Assembly: GCF_026250525.1 (NCBI RefSeq) | Contig: NZ_CP111059.1 | Span: 1 to 64,000 of the forward strand | From: Chondrinema litorale | GTDB lineage: Bacteria > Bacteroidota > Bacteroidia > Cytophagales > Flammeovirgaceae | Direction: 5' to 3' | Length of the DNA: 64,000 bases | Part shown: positions 35,629 to 44,713 of the stretch, one piece after another | How positions within the stretch are numbered: position 1 is the first letter of the stretch | Layout of the letters: every line of letters begins with the position of its first letter | Notes under the pieces: model-generated | Databases searched by the model: none | Seen by the model: only the letters and a program-made list of their open reading frames with translations | What the model was told of the DNA's origin: nothing | Program-made: the position numbers and the translations under genes

Positions 35629-36495
35629 TTCTTCCAACCTCTATCTACGAGCGGAGGTGCTTACTATTATTTTGATGCCGATTTGGATACTTATGGCGAT
35701 CCAAATCGACCAGTTTGGGTGCCTTCAGATTTAGAAGCTCCACAGGGTTTTGTGTTGCAAACGGGAGATTGTAATGATGCAAATGCATCTATCAATCCTG
35801 GTGCTACCGATGTTGCTGATGGAATTGATAATAATTGCGATGGGCAAACTGATGAATTAGATACAGATGGAGACGGTCTGGCAGACAATCTTGATAATTG
35901 TCCTTTAGTGCCAAACCCAAACCAAGAAGATTTTGATGGAGATGGCATTGGTGATTTGTGCGATAGTGATGATGATAACGATGGCGATCCTGACGTTACA
36001 GATTGCGAGCCACTAAATGCATCTATTAATCATAATCGCTCTAAAATTTTTAATGGCATTGATGACAATTGCAATAATTTTGTGGATGATGTTTGTTATG
36101 AAATTGATGGAAATGATAACTGTTCGCAAGCTGACAACCTTGGTTCTCTATCAGATACTGGCTCCTCAAAATTTGAACCTGGAAGATTGACAACTAAAAG
36201 AACAACGATAATAACAGATCTAGCTGAAGAAGATTGGTATACCTTTGAAGCTATTGATGAGACTCAATTTATTGACAGATTCAATGTCAAAATTCAACTT
36301 AATAATACCAATTATAAAATGGACATTCATAAAAACTCTTGTACTAACAAAATTGCCACAAGTGTATCATTCTTCAATGAAGATGGTGGTTTAGGTGATG
36401 ATAGCGCTATCTATTATATAAGAGTTTATTTACCAATTCAGCCAAGTAGTAATTTATGTCAAGACTATCTTATAAGTATTACTAATGGTATTTAA
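35629..36495 (+). pseudogene. 3' part of the frame-broken gene: MopE-type metal-binding and PPC-like domains
   Basis: Continuation of the gene starting at 34888, in the same reading phase. It begins with GGAYYYFDADLDTYGD, a MopE-type opener, followed by GDCNDANASINPGATD, GIDNNCDGQTDE, then thrombospondin type 3-like calcium repeats (DTDGDGLADNLDNCPLVPN, DFDGDGIGDLCDSDDDNDGD). The C-terminal beta domain (EEDWYTFEAIDE, IYYIRVYLP, YLISITNG) resembles PPC domains. The duplicated TCTA (35640-35647) restores the phase lost at 35597-35606. A TTG at 35683 is the first possible restart but has no signal peptide, so this half is probably silent. Confidence 0.7.
35640..35647 (+). repeat. 4-bp tandem duplication (TCTA x2) that restores the phase
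   Basis: TCTA at 35640-35643 and 35644-35647. Together with the 5-bp duplication the net gain is 9 bases, so the downstream part returns to the original phase. Confidence 0.7.
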
Positions 36496-36548
36496 TACAT
36501 TTTTATTTCTTGAAGTTTTAACTCCGTATTTATTCAGATATCGAATAA

Positions 36549-36584
36549 AAAAATCCCTCATAGCTGAAGCTATGAGGGATTTTT
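36549..36584. terminator. Strong bidirectional terminator
   Basis: Perfect 16-bp arms (36549-36564 and 36569-36584; core TCCCTCATAGC/GCTATGAGGGA) with a TGAA loop, an A run to the left and T run to the right. It lies between the convergent MopE-type gene and the zinc protease. Confidence 0.9.
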
Positions 36585-36586
36585 AA

Positions 36587-38047
36587 TTAATTCTTTAGTA
36601 ATCTGATATTAGAAATTTCTTGATTTTCAAAATGAAGTCTCAATATATAAACACCTGCTTTTAGCTGTTTTTGTGAAAGATCAAATTGAATTTCTGTTCC
36701 TTGTTGGTTAGAAATATCTATTGGCATTTGGCGACCAAAAGCATCTACCAAACTCGCATTTACTAATGCAGCTTCTTTCTCTCCTAAACTCAATGAAAAA
36801 TTGTTATTTATTGGGTTTGGATACACACCAAACGCAGTTGTAGTTACCTCTAAATCGAGTTCACTAGCAGCAACTCTTTCATTGCCATTGTACACTCTAT
36901 TAACTTGTCCATTCCATCCAAGATCATCGAAAAGAGCAAGGGTAACCTCTCCCGGATCTGGAAAAGAAACTCCTCTAGAAAGGAATGGTACCATTAAGCC
37001 ATTTTCTGTGCCACCATAGGTTAAATAATCGAGGTGAGAGTAACTAGAACCAGATAACCACATATCTGTAAAACCAGGAATATCGCCAAAAACTTCTGAA
37101 TCTAAGATGGTAAATATTTCTGCACCTTTACCATTGGTAGCTTTTTTAATTCTAGGGCCTTTTGCATTTAAGGAACCACTCAATAGCATATCTCCTAAAG
37201 CTGTAGAATAATTAGGGTAACGACTGTCTTTTAAGATAGATTTATTTTCTGGAGAATACATTAACCTGTCATAGATGGCAGGTAAAACTGGATCAGGAAT
37301 ACCAAATCCGTAAGAACCAATACCTGTTTCATTACTTACAGTCATAGATCCAAAAAATCCCAAACCGTGACCTATTTCATGTAGAACTACACTTCTAAAA
37401 TCGTAATCAGTAGAAGGAGTTAGACCATCTGTGCCAAAATACCAATTAGGAAATACCGTGCTAAACCTTGCTATAATATCATACTCACTTGGTATTAAGT
37501 CTTCACCTGCTAATTTATCAGCCAATGCATTACCATACCAAGAGTCTCTTTCGAGGCCAGGAGTGTTTGAAACAATATATGTAGAACCTGCTGAACCAAG
37601 CACACCTGTACCAAGTGGTTGAAATGCTGCTGCTACATAAATAGGAACATCAGAGTCAATTAACGTAGCCCAAGTATCTACCGCAGATTGAAACGCTATA
37701 GCTGCCGCTAAAAATTGATCATCACTAAAAGTAGGGTCAAAATTGTAGTAATCTACATAAATAGTAGCTCCAGTACCGCTTCCCTTCTTTTTGTTTTGAT
37801 CACTTGATATTTTAAATGAAGCTTTGTTAGAACTTAATGTAATATCACTAACAGAGTTATGGTGCTCTAGTGATACATCATCATGTGTGTGCATATTACA
37901 CATCAGTTTTCCATCTTCAGAAATTGTTAATTGGCTAACTGAACCTGGTAAAGCATATTCGGTTTGAGCAAATAGATTATTACTAGTCCATAGAAAAGCA
38001 GATAACAGTAAAAACTTTGTTAAAATGCTCGTAAATGTTTTAATCAT
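36587..38047 (-). CDS. Secreted zinc-dependent peptidase with T9SS sorting domain
   Basis: A 486-residue secreted protein with a signal peptide (FLLLSAFLWTSNNLFAQ). The zinc-site motif HEIGHGLGFFGS is present (His223, Glu224, His227; HExxHxxGF type), with SHLDYLTY later. Residues about 94-150 form the N-terminal part of the catalytic domain (IYVDYYNFDPTFSDDQFLAA, FQSAVDTWATLID). The C-terminus (FGVYPNPINNNFSLSL ... LKAGVYILRLHF) is a T9SS type A domain. It resembles Bacteroidota enzymes annotated as PEP-CTERM or reprolysin-like secreted proteases, with the exact family uncertain. Confidence 0.83.
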   Translation of the reverse strand: MIKTFTSILTKFLLLSAFLWTSNNLFAQTEYALPGSVSQLTISEDGKLMCNMHTHDDVSLEHHNSVSDITLSSNKASFKISSDQNKKKGSGTGATIYVDYYNFDPTFSDDQFLAAAIAFQSAVDTWATLIDSDVPIYVAAAFQPLGTGVLGSAGSTYIVSNTPGLERDSWYGNALADKLAGEDLIPSEYDIIARFSTVFPNWYFGTDGLTPSTDYDFRSVVLHEIGHGLGFFGSMTVSNETGIGSYGFGIPDPVLPAIYDRLMYSPENKSILKDSRYPNYSTALGDMLLSGSLNAKGPRIKKATNGKGAEIFTILDSEVFGDIPGFTDMWLSGSSYSHLDYLTYGGTENGLMVPFLSRGVSFPDPGEVTLALFDDLGWNGQVNRVYNGNERVAASELDLEVTTTAFGVYPNPINNNFSLSLGEKEAALVNASLVDAFGRQMPIDISNQQGTEIQFDLSQKQLKAGVYILRLHFENQEISNIRLLKN

Positions 38048-38545
38048 AGTGTAAAATTTAAATAATTGAACTAAAAAATAGACGCTCCCTTGAAGTATAG
38101 CCTATCAAGCTAAAAAATAAGGCACAGCAAACCTCTGTTAACTCATTTCAATTGTTTTTTGAGTTAAAAAAGCAAAGCAAGTAATCCTTGTTCTACAAGA
38201 GAAGCAAAAAGATAGTTGGGGTTATAAAAAATTAAAGTGCAGCTAGTATTTGGATTGAATACAGCATGAAAATAATTTACAAGAAATAATTTTGCAAGAA
38301 ATTGACTCAGAAAAATTTTAAACTCTAATAATCTAAAATGAGTCTATTTAAGCATTGAAATATTCCCAATACAAAAACAAAACATAACTTAGACAACTAG
38401 TTAAATAATACAGTTTGTAGTATGTTATAAAACCTTTTAGCTCTCTATATGCTTCTAAGTTATTCTAGTTTTCTGTAATGGCTCTATACCCCAATTATTT
38501 TCATATTGGAAAACTTGGATTGCTTTTTTTATGAAATTTTAGTTC
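38048..38545. other. 500-base AT-rich gap
   Basis: Upstream of the minus-strand protease and downstream of the SDR gene. I find no open frame worth calling, no clear terminator for the SDR gene and no repeat. The protease promoter should lie at the left end. Confidence 0.35.
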
Positions 38546-39343
38546 TTACTTTACTAAATACTTTCTTACAGCCCATACATATAGTTTAGGAAAAAACTGC
38601 TTAACACTATAGATTGCTTTTGCAGAAAAAGGAAATTTTAGGGTTTCTTTATTTTTATGAAGCTGTGAAAGAATTATTCTGGCCGCATCTTTACTATCTA
38701 ATTTAGATTTTTTTACAACTCTGGTAGCTGATGCAAGTACATCTGAAGTACCTCTACTTTGAGCCAGTATGTTAGATTGAAAAAATGTAGGTGTTACACA
38801 CATTACTTGTATACCATAGGGGCTAAACTCATGAGCCAAAGTCTCTGATAGAGAAATTACTCCCGATTTTGTAACATTATATGGACTCATATTAGGCAAA
38901 TTAGCATAGCCTGCTGCACTTGCCATATTTACAATTAATCCCTTGTTTTGTTTCTGCATTTCAGCAAAAGCATAATAACAACCAGCAATAACAGACTTAA
39001 GATTGATGTCAATTATCCAATCCCAATTTTCTAAAGGATAATCTTTAAACCTCACTCCTTCTCCAACACCCGCATTATTAAAGATTACATCAAGACCGTT
39101 ATTAATGCTGCAAAAATCAGAAATGGCATTTTTAAACAAATCTCTATGAGTAATATCTATTTTTTGAATCTGTAATTCAGCATAATCGATTTTTTCCAGA
39201 GTACTTATATTGATATCAATTGCAAGAATTTGCCAATCGTTTTGAGATAATATATGGAGTATTTCTAATCCTACACCGCTATTTGCCCCTGTAATAATCG
39301 CTCTTTTATTTGGAAACTTTTTATTCAGTTTTGATAAGTCCAT
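38546..39343 (-). CDS. Short-chain dehydrogenase/reductase (SDR family)
   Basis: A 265-residue NAD(P)-dependent oxidoreductase. Cofactor motif TGANSGVG near residue 17, adenine-side IDIT, NNAG motif (FNNAGVGEG), catalytic Ser in NMASAAGYANLPN, and YNVTK giving the Tyr-Lys pair. I start at the ATG at 39343 (MDLSKLNKK); the longer frame adds a segment unlike the family. The C-terminal basic tail (FFPKLYVWAVRKYLVK) suggests membrane association and is common in SDRs acting on lipids. Substrate unknown. It stands alone on the minus strand. Confidence 0.87.
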   Translation of the reverse strand: MDLSKLNKKFPNKRAIITGANSGVGLEILHILSQNDWQILAIDINISTLEKIDYAELQIQKIDITHRDLFKNAISDFCSINNGLDVIFNNAGVGEGVRFKDYPLENWDWIIDINLKSVIAGCYYAFAEMQKQNKGLIVNMASAAGYANLPNMSPYNVTKSGVISLSETLAHEFSPYGIQVMCVTPTFFQSNILAQSRGTSDVLASATRVVKKSKLDSKDAARIILSQLHKNKETLKFPFSAKAIYSVKQFFPKLYVWAVRKYLVK

Positions 39344-39566
39344 TACTAGTTTAAAAAATATGTACAAGTGTGGTTGATTGAATACAATACCAACCAATGA
39401 CATAAACTTACGGAATAACTTGGCTTGAGTTTAATAATGTCGGGAAAGTAATGGTATTGAAAAGTTGTTATGCCAAATTAGGCTAAAATATTCAATTTTG
39501 ACGGTTTTGTGTTATTCGTTCCTGCTCAGATATAAATGGAATTCTAATAACAGGCTTTCTATCAGT

Positions 39567-41051
39567 TTACTCAACACGCCTATACGAATAATATTTATTA
39601 AAAGTAAATTCAATGGTGTCTGCTCTTTCAGTAAAAACAACTTCATCACCATCAGACAAATCGATAAAAGAGGTTTCACTCATGGGTGTAATTATATCTT
39701 CTTCTCCATTGTTTTCATCAATTACTAAGAGCTTTCCTTCTTTCGTAACAAGCTCAACTATATAATCTGAACCATCACGGGTATTACCTAAATACTTATA
39801 TTTACCATTAAATTTATTGAGAGCTTCAGTAGCTAATGAAACAGTTTCAACCACTCTTTGCTGAGCAATATCCCAATCGTAATGTTCCGAAATAGAAGTG
39901 ATAATCTCATTCATCAACTTTCCGCCATTATCTGCATTAGTCATTACAATTACAGCATTTCCTTTATAAGCAAAAGCAATCATGTTATTCGTAAAACCAG
40001 CGTTTTTACCACCATGCTGAAACCTAAGTGAGTTACCATCATCGGCTAATGATGGCCCTAAGCCCCAATTATTTTCATGTTTGGTAAGCATTTTATCTAC
40101 TGTTTTTTTAGAGAGAATTCCATTGGTTTTACCAGCTTCAATTCTCTGGATTTCCATGCAGTATTTAGCTAAATCTGTTGGAGTAGTCCACAAACCTGCT
40201 GCTGCTTGCTCCGGATAGTTATGCCATAGCCCTTCTATTAAATTACCTCCTCTATCGTAAGCAGCGCTTGCTTGTTGATGCAACTTTTCTGGTAATGGCT
40301 GGCTATAAGTACTATTCGTCATACCTAATGGCATTAGAATATTTTCTTTCAAATAAGTCTCTAATGGTTGTCCACTCACATCTTCTACCACTTTTTCCAT
40401 TACTGTATAACCACCACCAGAATACCGCCAAATCGAACCCGGTATGGTATCTACAAATATTTTTGGTGTATTGCCTTTGCCGTCTAATACCTTAATTATA
40501 GATGGAAATTTGTCTGTTGGCTTATAGCCGGGAAATCCGTGAACTGTCATTCCGGCTGTATGTGTTAGCAACCGTCTTAAGGTTACCTTCTCTTTTTCTG
40601 TAAATCGGTTTTCTTCAACTTTCCAGTTTTTAAGATAATTATTTACATCAGTATCCAAATCAATTTTCCCTTCTTGCACCAATTTAAGTGCTCCTAATGC
40701 AGCTACAGGTTTACTAATAGAACCAGCCTGAAACAAAGTAGCAGAATCTACCAAAGTACCCGTTTCTGTATTGGCAATACCATAAGCTTTAGTCCAATGT
40801 AATTTGCCATCTTTCACCACAGCTATACTCACTCCCGGCACCTTATGAAGTTTCATCCGATCTTCAATTGAAAACAACACGAGATTCTCCCCTTTTACAA
40901 TTACCGGATTTGTTAAGCTATTTTCAATGGCACTTATTTCATCTTCGACAGATTCAACCTTCTCTTTATGCTCACAACTATATACAATTATGGTAGATAG
41001 AAGAACTAAAATAATACTATAACAAGGCTTTATAGACTTAAAATTGTACAT
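39567..41051 (-). CDS. Serine hydrolase, beta-lactamase/class C PBP family, lipoprotein
   Basis: A 494-residue lipoprotein (lipobox near STIIVYSC, Cys26). Penicillin-binding motifs are complete: S111-x-x-K114 (AGSISKP), Y210-S-G (WRYSGGGY) and H346-G-G (FQHGGKN). A C-terminal domain after residue 400 (FNGKYKYLG, GKLLVIDENNG, FNKYYSY) is of the lipocalin-like type seen in D-aminopeptidases and esterases of this family. It may act as an esterase, a peptidase on D-amino acid peptides, or in cell-wall turnover. Antibiotic resistance is not implied. Confidence 0.87.
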   Translation of the reverse strand: MYNFKSIKPCYSIILVLLSTIIVYSCEHKEKVESVEDEISAIENSLTNPVIVKGENLVLFSIEDRMKLHKVPGVSIAVVKDGKLHWTKAYGIANTETGTLVDSATLFQAGSISKPVAALGALKLVQEGKIDLDTDVNNYLKNWKVEENRFTEKEKVTLRRLLTHTAGMTVHGFPGYKPTDKFPSIIKVLDGKGNTPKIFVDTIPGSIWRYSGGGYTVMEKVVEDVSGQPLETYLKENILMPLGMTNSTYSQPLPEKLHQQASAAYDRGGNLIEGLWHNYPEQAAAGLWTTPTDLAKYCMEIQRIEAGKTNGILSKKTVDKMLTKHENNWGLGPSLADDGNSLRFQHGGKNAGFTNNMIAFAYKGNAVIVMTNADNGGKLMNEIITSISEHYDWDIAQQRVVETVSLATEALNKFNGKYKYLGNTRDGSDYIVELVTKEGKLLVIDENNGEEDIITPMSETSFIDLSDGDEVVFTERADTIEFTFNKYYSYRRVE

Positions 41052-41183
41052 TGGATTCTTATAATTGATTGTAAAACATCGCTCTAAAATTAATTAATAA
41101 TTGATAGTGATGTTTTGATTCTTTTAAAAATGGATAAATGTTCGTTTAAGAATCCGTTTTTGCTTTTTAAAAGGTATAAAAAA

Positions 41184-41206
41184 AGGATTGTCTGGGTGAC
41201 AATCCT
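41184..41206 (-). terminator. Terminator of the glycerophosphodiesterase gene
   Basis: AGGATTGTC pairs with GACAATCCT around a 5-base loop; an A run to the left gives the U run on the minus-strand transcript. Confidence 0.8.
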
Positions 41207-41231
41207 CTGCAGTTTTTAGAGCCTTACAAAA

Positions 41232-42044
41232 TCATTTACTTAATACTGCCAACACAGAATCTGGTTTGTTTGTGGTGATTCCTTGCACGCCTAACTCATT
41301 GAGTTTTTTTACTTTTTTCATGCTGTTTACTGTCCAGCAATGTACTTCAAGTCCTTTACTTTCAGCTATTTGCATAATTTCTGGCGTCACAATCGACTGG
41401 CTTAAATCCACTCCATCTAAACCATCATCTTTTACTCTTTGCAAAACAGTATTGGTATCTTCTTTAAACTTACTACTTAGCCAATAAGCCTTATTATCTG
41501 GAAACGCTTTTTTAGTATCAACAATGGTTTCATAATCAAAAGCGATAAACACAAACTGATCTTTCTTTGGGTCATGCCCGAACTGCTTTTTTAATATTGG
41601 GACTATATTTTTTTCGCTTTTTATCTCAATAAACAAAAGTTTTCCAGTAGGAATCGTCTCGATTATTTCGGCTAAAAGAGGCACAGGTTCACCCACATAT
41701 TTTTCATCTTTAAAACTGCCAGCATCTAAAGTTTTTAAAGTATCAGAAGCAGTTTCTTTAATCACAAATTTCTTCCCACAAGTTCTTTCAGTGTTGTAGT
41801 CGTGCATTACAATTATCTGTGAATCAAGCGATAAATGGACATCCACTTCAACAGCATCTGCATTTTGTTCCCATGCAAGTTTTGCAGATGCAACTGTATT
41901 TTCTGGCGCATAATGCGAAGCACCTCTATGCGCAACCACCATACTTTTATTTGTACTCATTTCTTTTTCTTGTGTGATTTGGTTTTGGCAACTTACTGCT
42001 AAACTTAGCAAGCATACTACAACTATTTTGGATAAAGCTTTCAT
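41232..42044 (-). CDS. Glycerophosphodiester phosphodiesterase, lipoprotein
   Basis: A 270-residue member of the GDPD TIM-barrel family, which cleaves glycerophosphodiesters to glycerol 3-phosphate and an alcohol. The lipobox (CLLSLAVSC) predicts a lipoprotein. Catalytic residues are visible in VVAHRGASHYAPENT (His and Arg, about 37-51) and EVDVHLSLDSQIIVMHD (Glu, Asp, His). Other family parts are LLFIEIKSE and VHCWTVN with the closing GVQGITTNKPD. It probably scavenges phosphate or glycerol in the periplasm. Confidence 0.9.
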   Translation of the reverse strand: MKALSKIVVVCLLSLAVSCQNQITQEKEMSTNKSMVVAHRGASHYAPENTVASAKLAWEQNADAVEVDVHLSLDSQIIVMHDYNTERTCGKKFVIKETASDTLKTLDAGSFKDEKYVGEPVPLLAEIIETIPTGKLLFIEIKSEKNIVPILKKQFGHDPKKDQFVFIAFDYETIVDTKKAFPDNKAYWLSSKFKEDTNTVLQRVKDDGLDGVDLSQSIVTPEIMQIAESKGLEVHCWTVNSMKKVKKLNELGVQGITTNKPDSVLAVLSK

Positions 42045-42181
42045 TGTTAGTACTAAAATGTTTTTAATAGATAAATGCCTTCAATGTATTAATAAAATAC
42101 TGGCAATAAAAATAGGTAGGGAAATTAAGAAAGCTGTTAAGTGAATATGAAATTGAAGGATTCTCCTAATAATTTTGACTC

Positions 42182-42847
42182 TTAGAATCTCAGCAATTTG
42201 TTTTGCTCCCACTTAAACCAACTAATCTTTTGGTTTTCGATGGATGAACAAAGTTGCAATGAGTATTTATTAATAGCAGGTGTTTTGTAAAAATACCATG
42301 GTTGATCGCCATAATTTACTTGAGACATATTGTTAGAAAAAGTCAACTCTTTCATTTCGATGGCTAGCCCTTCTCCCATGGCCTTTAAAGCTGCTTCTTT
42401 TTTGCTCCATACATCATAAAACCACTGCTGCTTTTCTACTATTGTTAGAGCTTGGTATGCTAACTTTTCTTCTTGATTTAGAATTGCATGGATATCTTCT
42501 TCTGGAAAGTTGCCAATTTTTTGAATATCTATTCCAGTTTCAGCTTCTTCACTAATACTTACTACAGCAAAATCTCCAGAATGGGAAATACTTAAACCAG
42601 CTAAACCATAAATAATAGGTTTGCCTTTCTCATTTTTTTGGAGTCCTTTAATAGAGAAATTTCCACTAAAAAGAGATTTAAGCATACTATTTAACAACAC
42701 TCTAGAAGCCAACATTCTGTGTTTATCAGCTACATTAATATAGCTATTATAGCTAACCAAATCTCGCTCAGAAAAGAATTCTACAGGATTAAGTAGTTCT
42801 AAGTATTTGTACTCTTTGCTAATATCAAATATTGCTGCGTGGGTCAT
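42182..42847 (-). CDS. 4'-phosphopantetheinyl transferase (Sfp type)
   Basis: A 221-residue enzyme that moves phosphopantetheine from CoA to a Ser on carrier proteins. Key motifs: SISHSGDFAVVSISEEAETG (CoA-side His and Mg site), GIDIQKIG, and the signature VWSKKEAALKAMGEGL near 146-161. The length fits the Sfp group, which serves secondary metabolism and fatty-acid carriers. The unknown 211-residue gene lies 27 bases upstream in the same direction. No polyketide or peptide synthetase is present in this window, so the target carrier is elsewhere. Confidence 0.9.
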   Translation of the reverse strand: MTHAAIFDISKEYKYLELLNPVEFFSERDLVSYNSYINVADKHRMLASRVLLNSMLKSLFSGNFSIKGLQKNEKGKPIIYGLAGLSISHSGDFAVVSISEEAETGIDIQKIGNFPEEDIHAILNQEEKLAYQALTIVEKQQWFYDVWSKKEAALKAMGEGLAIEMKELTFSNNMSQVNYGDQPWYFYKTPAINKYSLQLCSSIENQKISWFKWEQNKLLRF

Positions 42848-42874
42848 CTTTGCACTTAAACCTCTTTCGATAAC

Positions 42875-43510
42875 TTACAATTGTGTAAAATAAAGCCCCT
42901 CTAAAAAGATGGTTGCGGGTTGTTTGGTGTTTTTACCTTTTTTCAACTCTTTAATAACCCCACCACATTTTAATGGAATTTCAGGCAATTCGCCGTCTCC
43001 TTTTGTATGCGCTATTATGATGTCTTTGCCAGTCTCAACATCTTTGAGTTCATAAATGTTAAACAGTTCTATTATCGGAATCATACTGAATGTAGTAACA
43101 TTTCCAGCCATTATTGGTATCATAATAAAACCTGAAAACTCATCTTTAGACTCAATTAATTTAGGTATGCCAGTAATAATCGCACTCGAAGAAATCTCCG
43201 CCTGGTTTATATCGTCTGAAGGAACAAAGTACTTAGGTTGGTATTTTTTATAAGAAGTAAATAAATCATCTGATAGACTACTTAATACTTTATCTTTATT
43301 TTCCTGCTCTAGGTCTAACAAAGACATTTCTAAGTAGATAATCATTTTTTGTTTATCAGTAAACATTGTAGCAGCACCAGCAGCTTTAGACAATTCCGCA
43401 GAAGTAATGTTTCCATCATCAGCCTTGGTAAGTATATTGTAAAACCTACCGCCATTATCTAGTTCTGTGAGTGCCGTTTCAAGTTCGTTGTAGGGTGTTA
43501 TTTCTTTCAT
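42875..43510 (-). CDS. Unknown 211-residue protein next to the PPTase
   Basis: A soluble protein with no signal peptide or membrane helix. Residues about 28-40 (KADDGNITSAELSKA) look like a calcium-type EF-hand loop but only one such loop is seen. Other parts are LSSLSDDLFTSYKKYQPKYF and an extended strand-rich C-terminal half (GFIMIPIMAGNVTTFSMIPI, IIIAHTKGDGELP, TIFLEGLYF). I do not recognise the family. Its position directly before the PPTase suggests they are transcribed together. Confidence 0.6.
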   Translation of the reverse strand: MKEITPYNELETALTELDNGGRFYNILTKADDGNITSAELSKAAGAATMFTDKQKMIIYLEMSLLDLEQENKDKVLSSLSDDLFTSYKKYQPKYFVPSDDINQAEISSSAIITGIPKLIESKDEFSGFIMIPIMAGNVTTFSMIPIIELFNIYELKDVETGKDIIIAHTKGDGELPEIPLKCGGVIKELKKGKNTKQPATIFLEGLYFTQL

Positions 43511-43585
43511 GTAATAAGAGTTCAGCTTCCTTTTGGAAGTTAAAATAAAATTCTATTAAAAAAATTGAGGAGCAAAATACTTAGA

Positions 43586-44713
43586 CTAAGTACCAATTGT
43601 AAAATAAAAAATTGATCCTTCATTAGGAGAACTATCTGCCCAAATTCTACCATTATGGTGCTCAATTACTTTAAGTGCAATGGCTAAACCAACGCCAGTT
43701 CCTTCATAATCTCGATCTTTGTGTAATCGTTGGAAAGCTTTAAAAATCCGACTCAAAAACTTCATATCAAACCCAACTCCATTGTCTTTTATGGTGTAAA
43801 CATAATCATTACCTAATTCTTCACCACTTACCGATATTTCCGCTATTTCTGTAGTTTTTGAATATTTAATGGCATTCGAAAGTAAATTAGTGATTAACTG
43901 AGTAATCATGGGTTTATCACCTTTTATCTGCTCTAACTGATCAATTTTAAAAACAATATTTCTTTCTTTTATGTTTTGAGTAAGCTCTTCATAAACTTCT
44001 TTAAAAAGCTCAGTCATATTTATCTGCTGCAACTCAGCAATATTATGCTTTCTACTAACCCGAGAAAATGCCAGAATATCATCTATCAAGTTAGACATCT
44101 TATATGTGCTAAGCTCAATTTTATCAATTATCCTCTTCGCATCTGTAGAAACATCATCACTATAATCTTCTTTGAGAATTTCGGCATAACCTGTTATTGT
44201 ACGTAGTGGAACACGTAGATCGTGTGAAACAGAAAAATTAAAGAATTCGAGCTCTTCTTGTAGCTTTTTTAAACGAGTAATATTTACATGGTTACCAACC
44301 ATTCGCACCGGATTATCTTCTTTATCCCATTCAATCACTTTACCTCTACAATAAACCCAAACTATACTCCCATCTTTGTGCATATACCTAACTTCATTAT
44401 CGTAAGGTATTTTTCCCTTAGACTTCACATGTGCATCAAAAATGTTCAAGACTTCTTCAAGGTCATCCGGGTGGATTATTTTTTGCCATGTTTCCGGGCT
44501 ATTTGCCAATTCGTGATCTTCGTACCCAAACATTTTTTTAAATGTAGGGCTCAAGTATTCATAGTTATCTTTTATGTACCAATCCCAATAGCCAGCAAAA
44601 GAATATTCAAGAATTGTTTCAAAAACCTTTTCTTTTTCTTTCAGCTCGTTTTTCACTTCTTCAAGTTCTCTCTGAAGCGATTTTATTGAAATTTCTGATT
44701 CCGGTTTTTCCAT
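43586..44713 (-). CDS. PAS-domain sensor histidine kinase
   Basis: A 375-residue soluble kinase. A short coiled coil (residues 1-30) is followed by one PAS/PAC domain (about 30-145; FAGYWDWYIKDNYEYLSP, DGSIVWVYCRGKVIEWD, GNHVNITRLKKL). The HisKA box has His164 in FSVSHDLRVPLR. The ATPase domain shows N (LITNLLSNAIKYS), G1 (IKDNGVGFD) and G2 (EGTGVGLAI) motifs. No response regulator is next to it, so its partner is elsewhere. Confidence 0.9.
   Translation of the reverse strand: MEKPESEISIKSLQRELEEVKNELKEKEKVFETILEYSFAGYWDWYIKDNYEYLSPTFKKMFGYEDHELANSPETWQKIIHPDDLEEVLNIFDAHVKSKGKIPYDNEVRYMHKDGSIVWVYCRGKVIEWDKEDNPVRMVGNHVNITRLKKLQEELEFFNFSVSHDLRVPLRTITGYAEILKEDYSDDVSTDAKRIIDKIELSTYKMSNLIDDILAFSRVSRKHNIAELQQINMTELFKEVYEELTQNIKERNIVFKIDQLEQIKGDKPMITQLITNLLSNAIKYSKTTEIAEISVSGEELGNDYVYTIKDNGVGFDMKFLSRIFKAFQRLHKDRDYEGTGVGLAIALKVIEHHNGRIWADSSPNEGSIFYFTIGT

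Noticed and set aside
39567..41051. Antibiotic-resistance beta-lactamase
   Set aside because: The motifs fit the broad serine hydrolase/class C PBP family, and the extra C-terminal domain is typical of peptidases and esterases rather than resistance enzymes.
44288..44689. 133-codon plus-strand frame opposite a histidine kinase
   Set aside because: Antisense to conserved PAS/HisKA coding sequence; Phe/His/Ile-rich composition typical of shadow frames.
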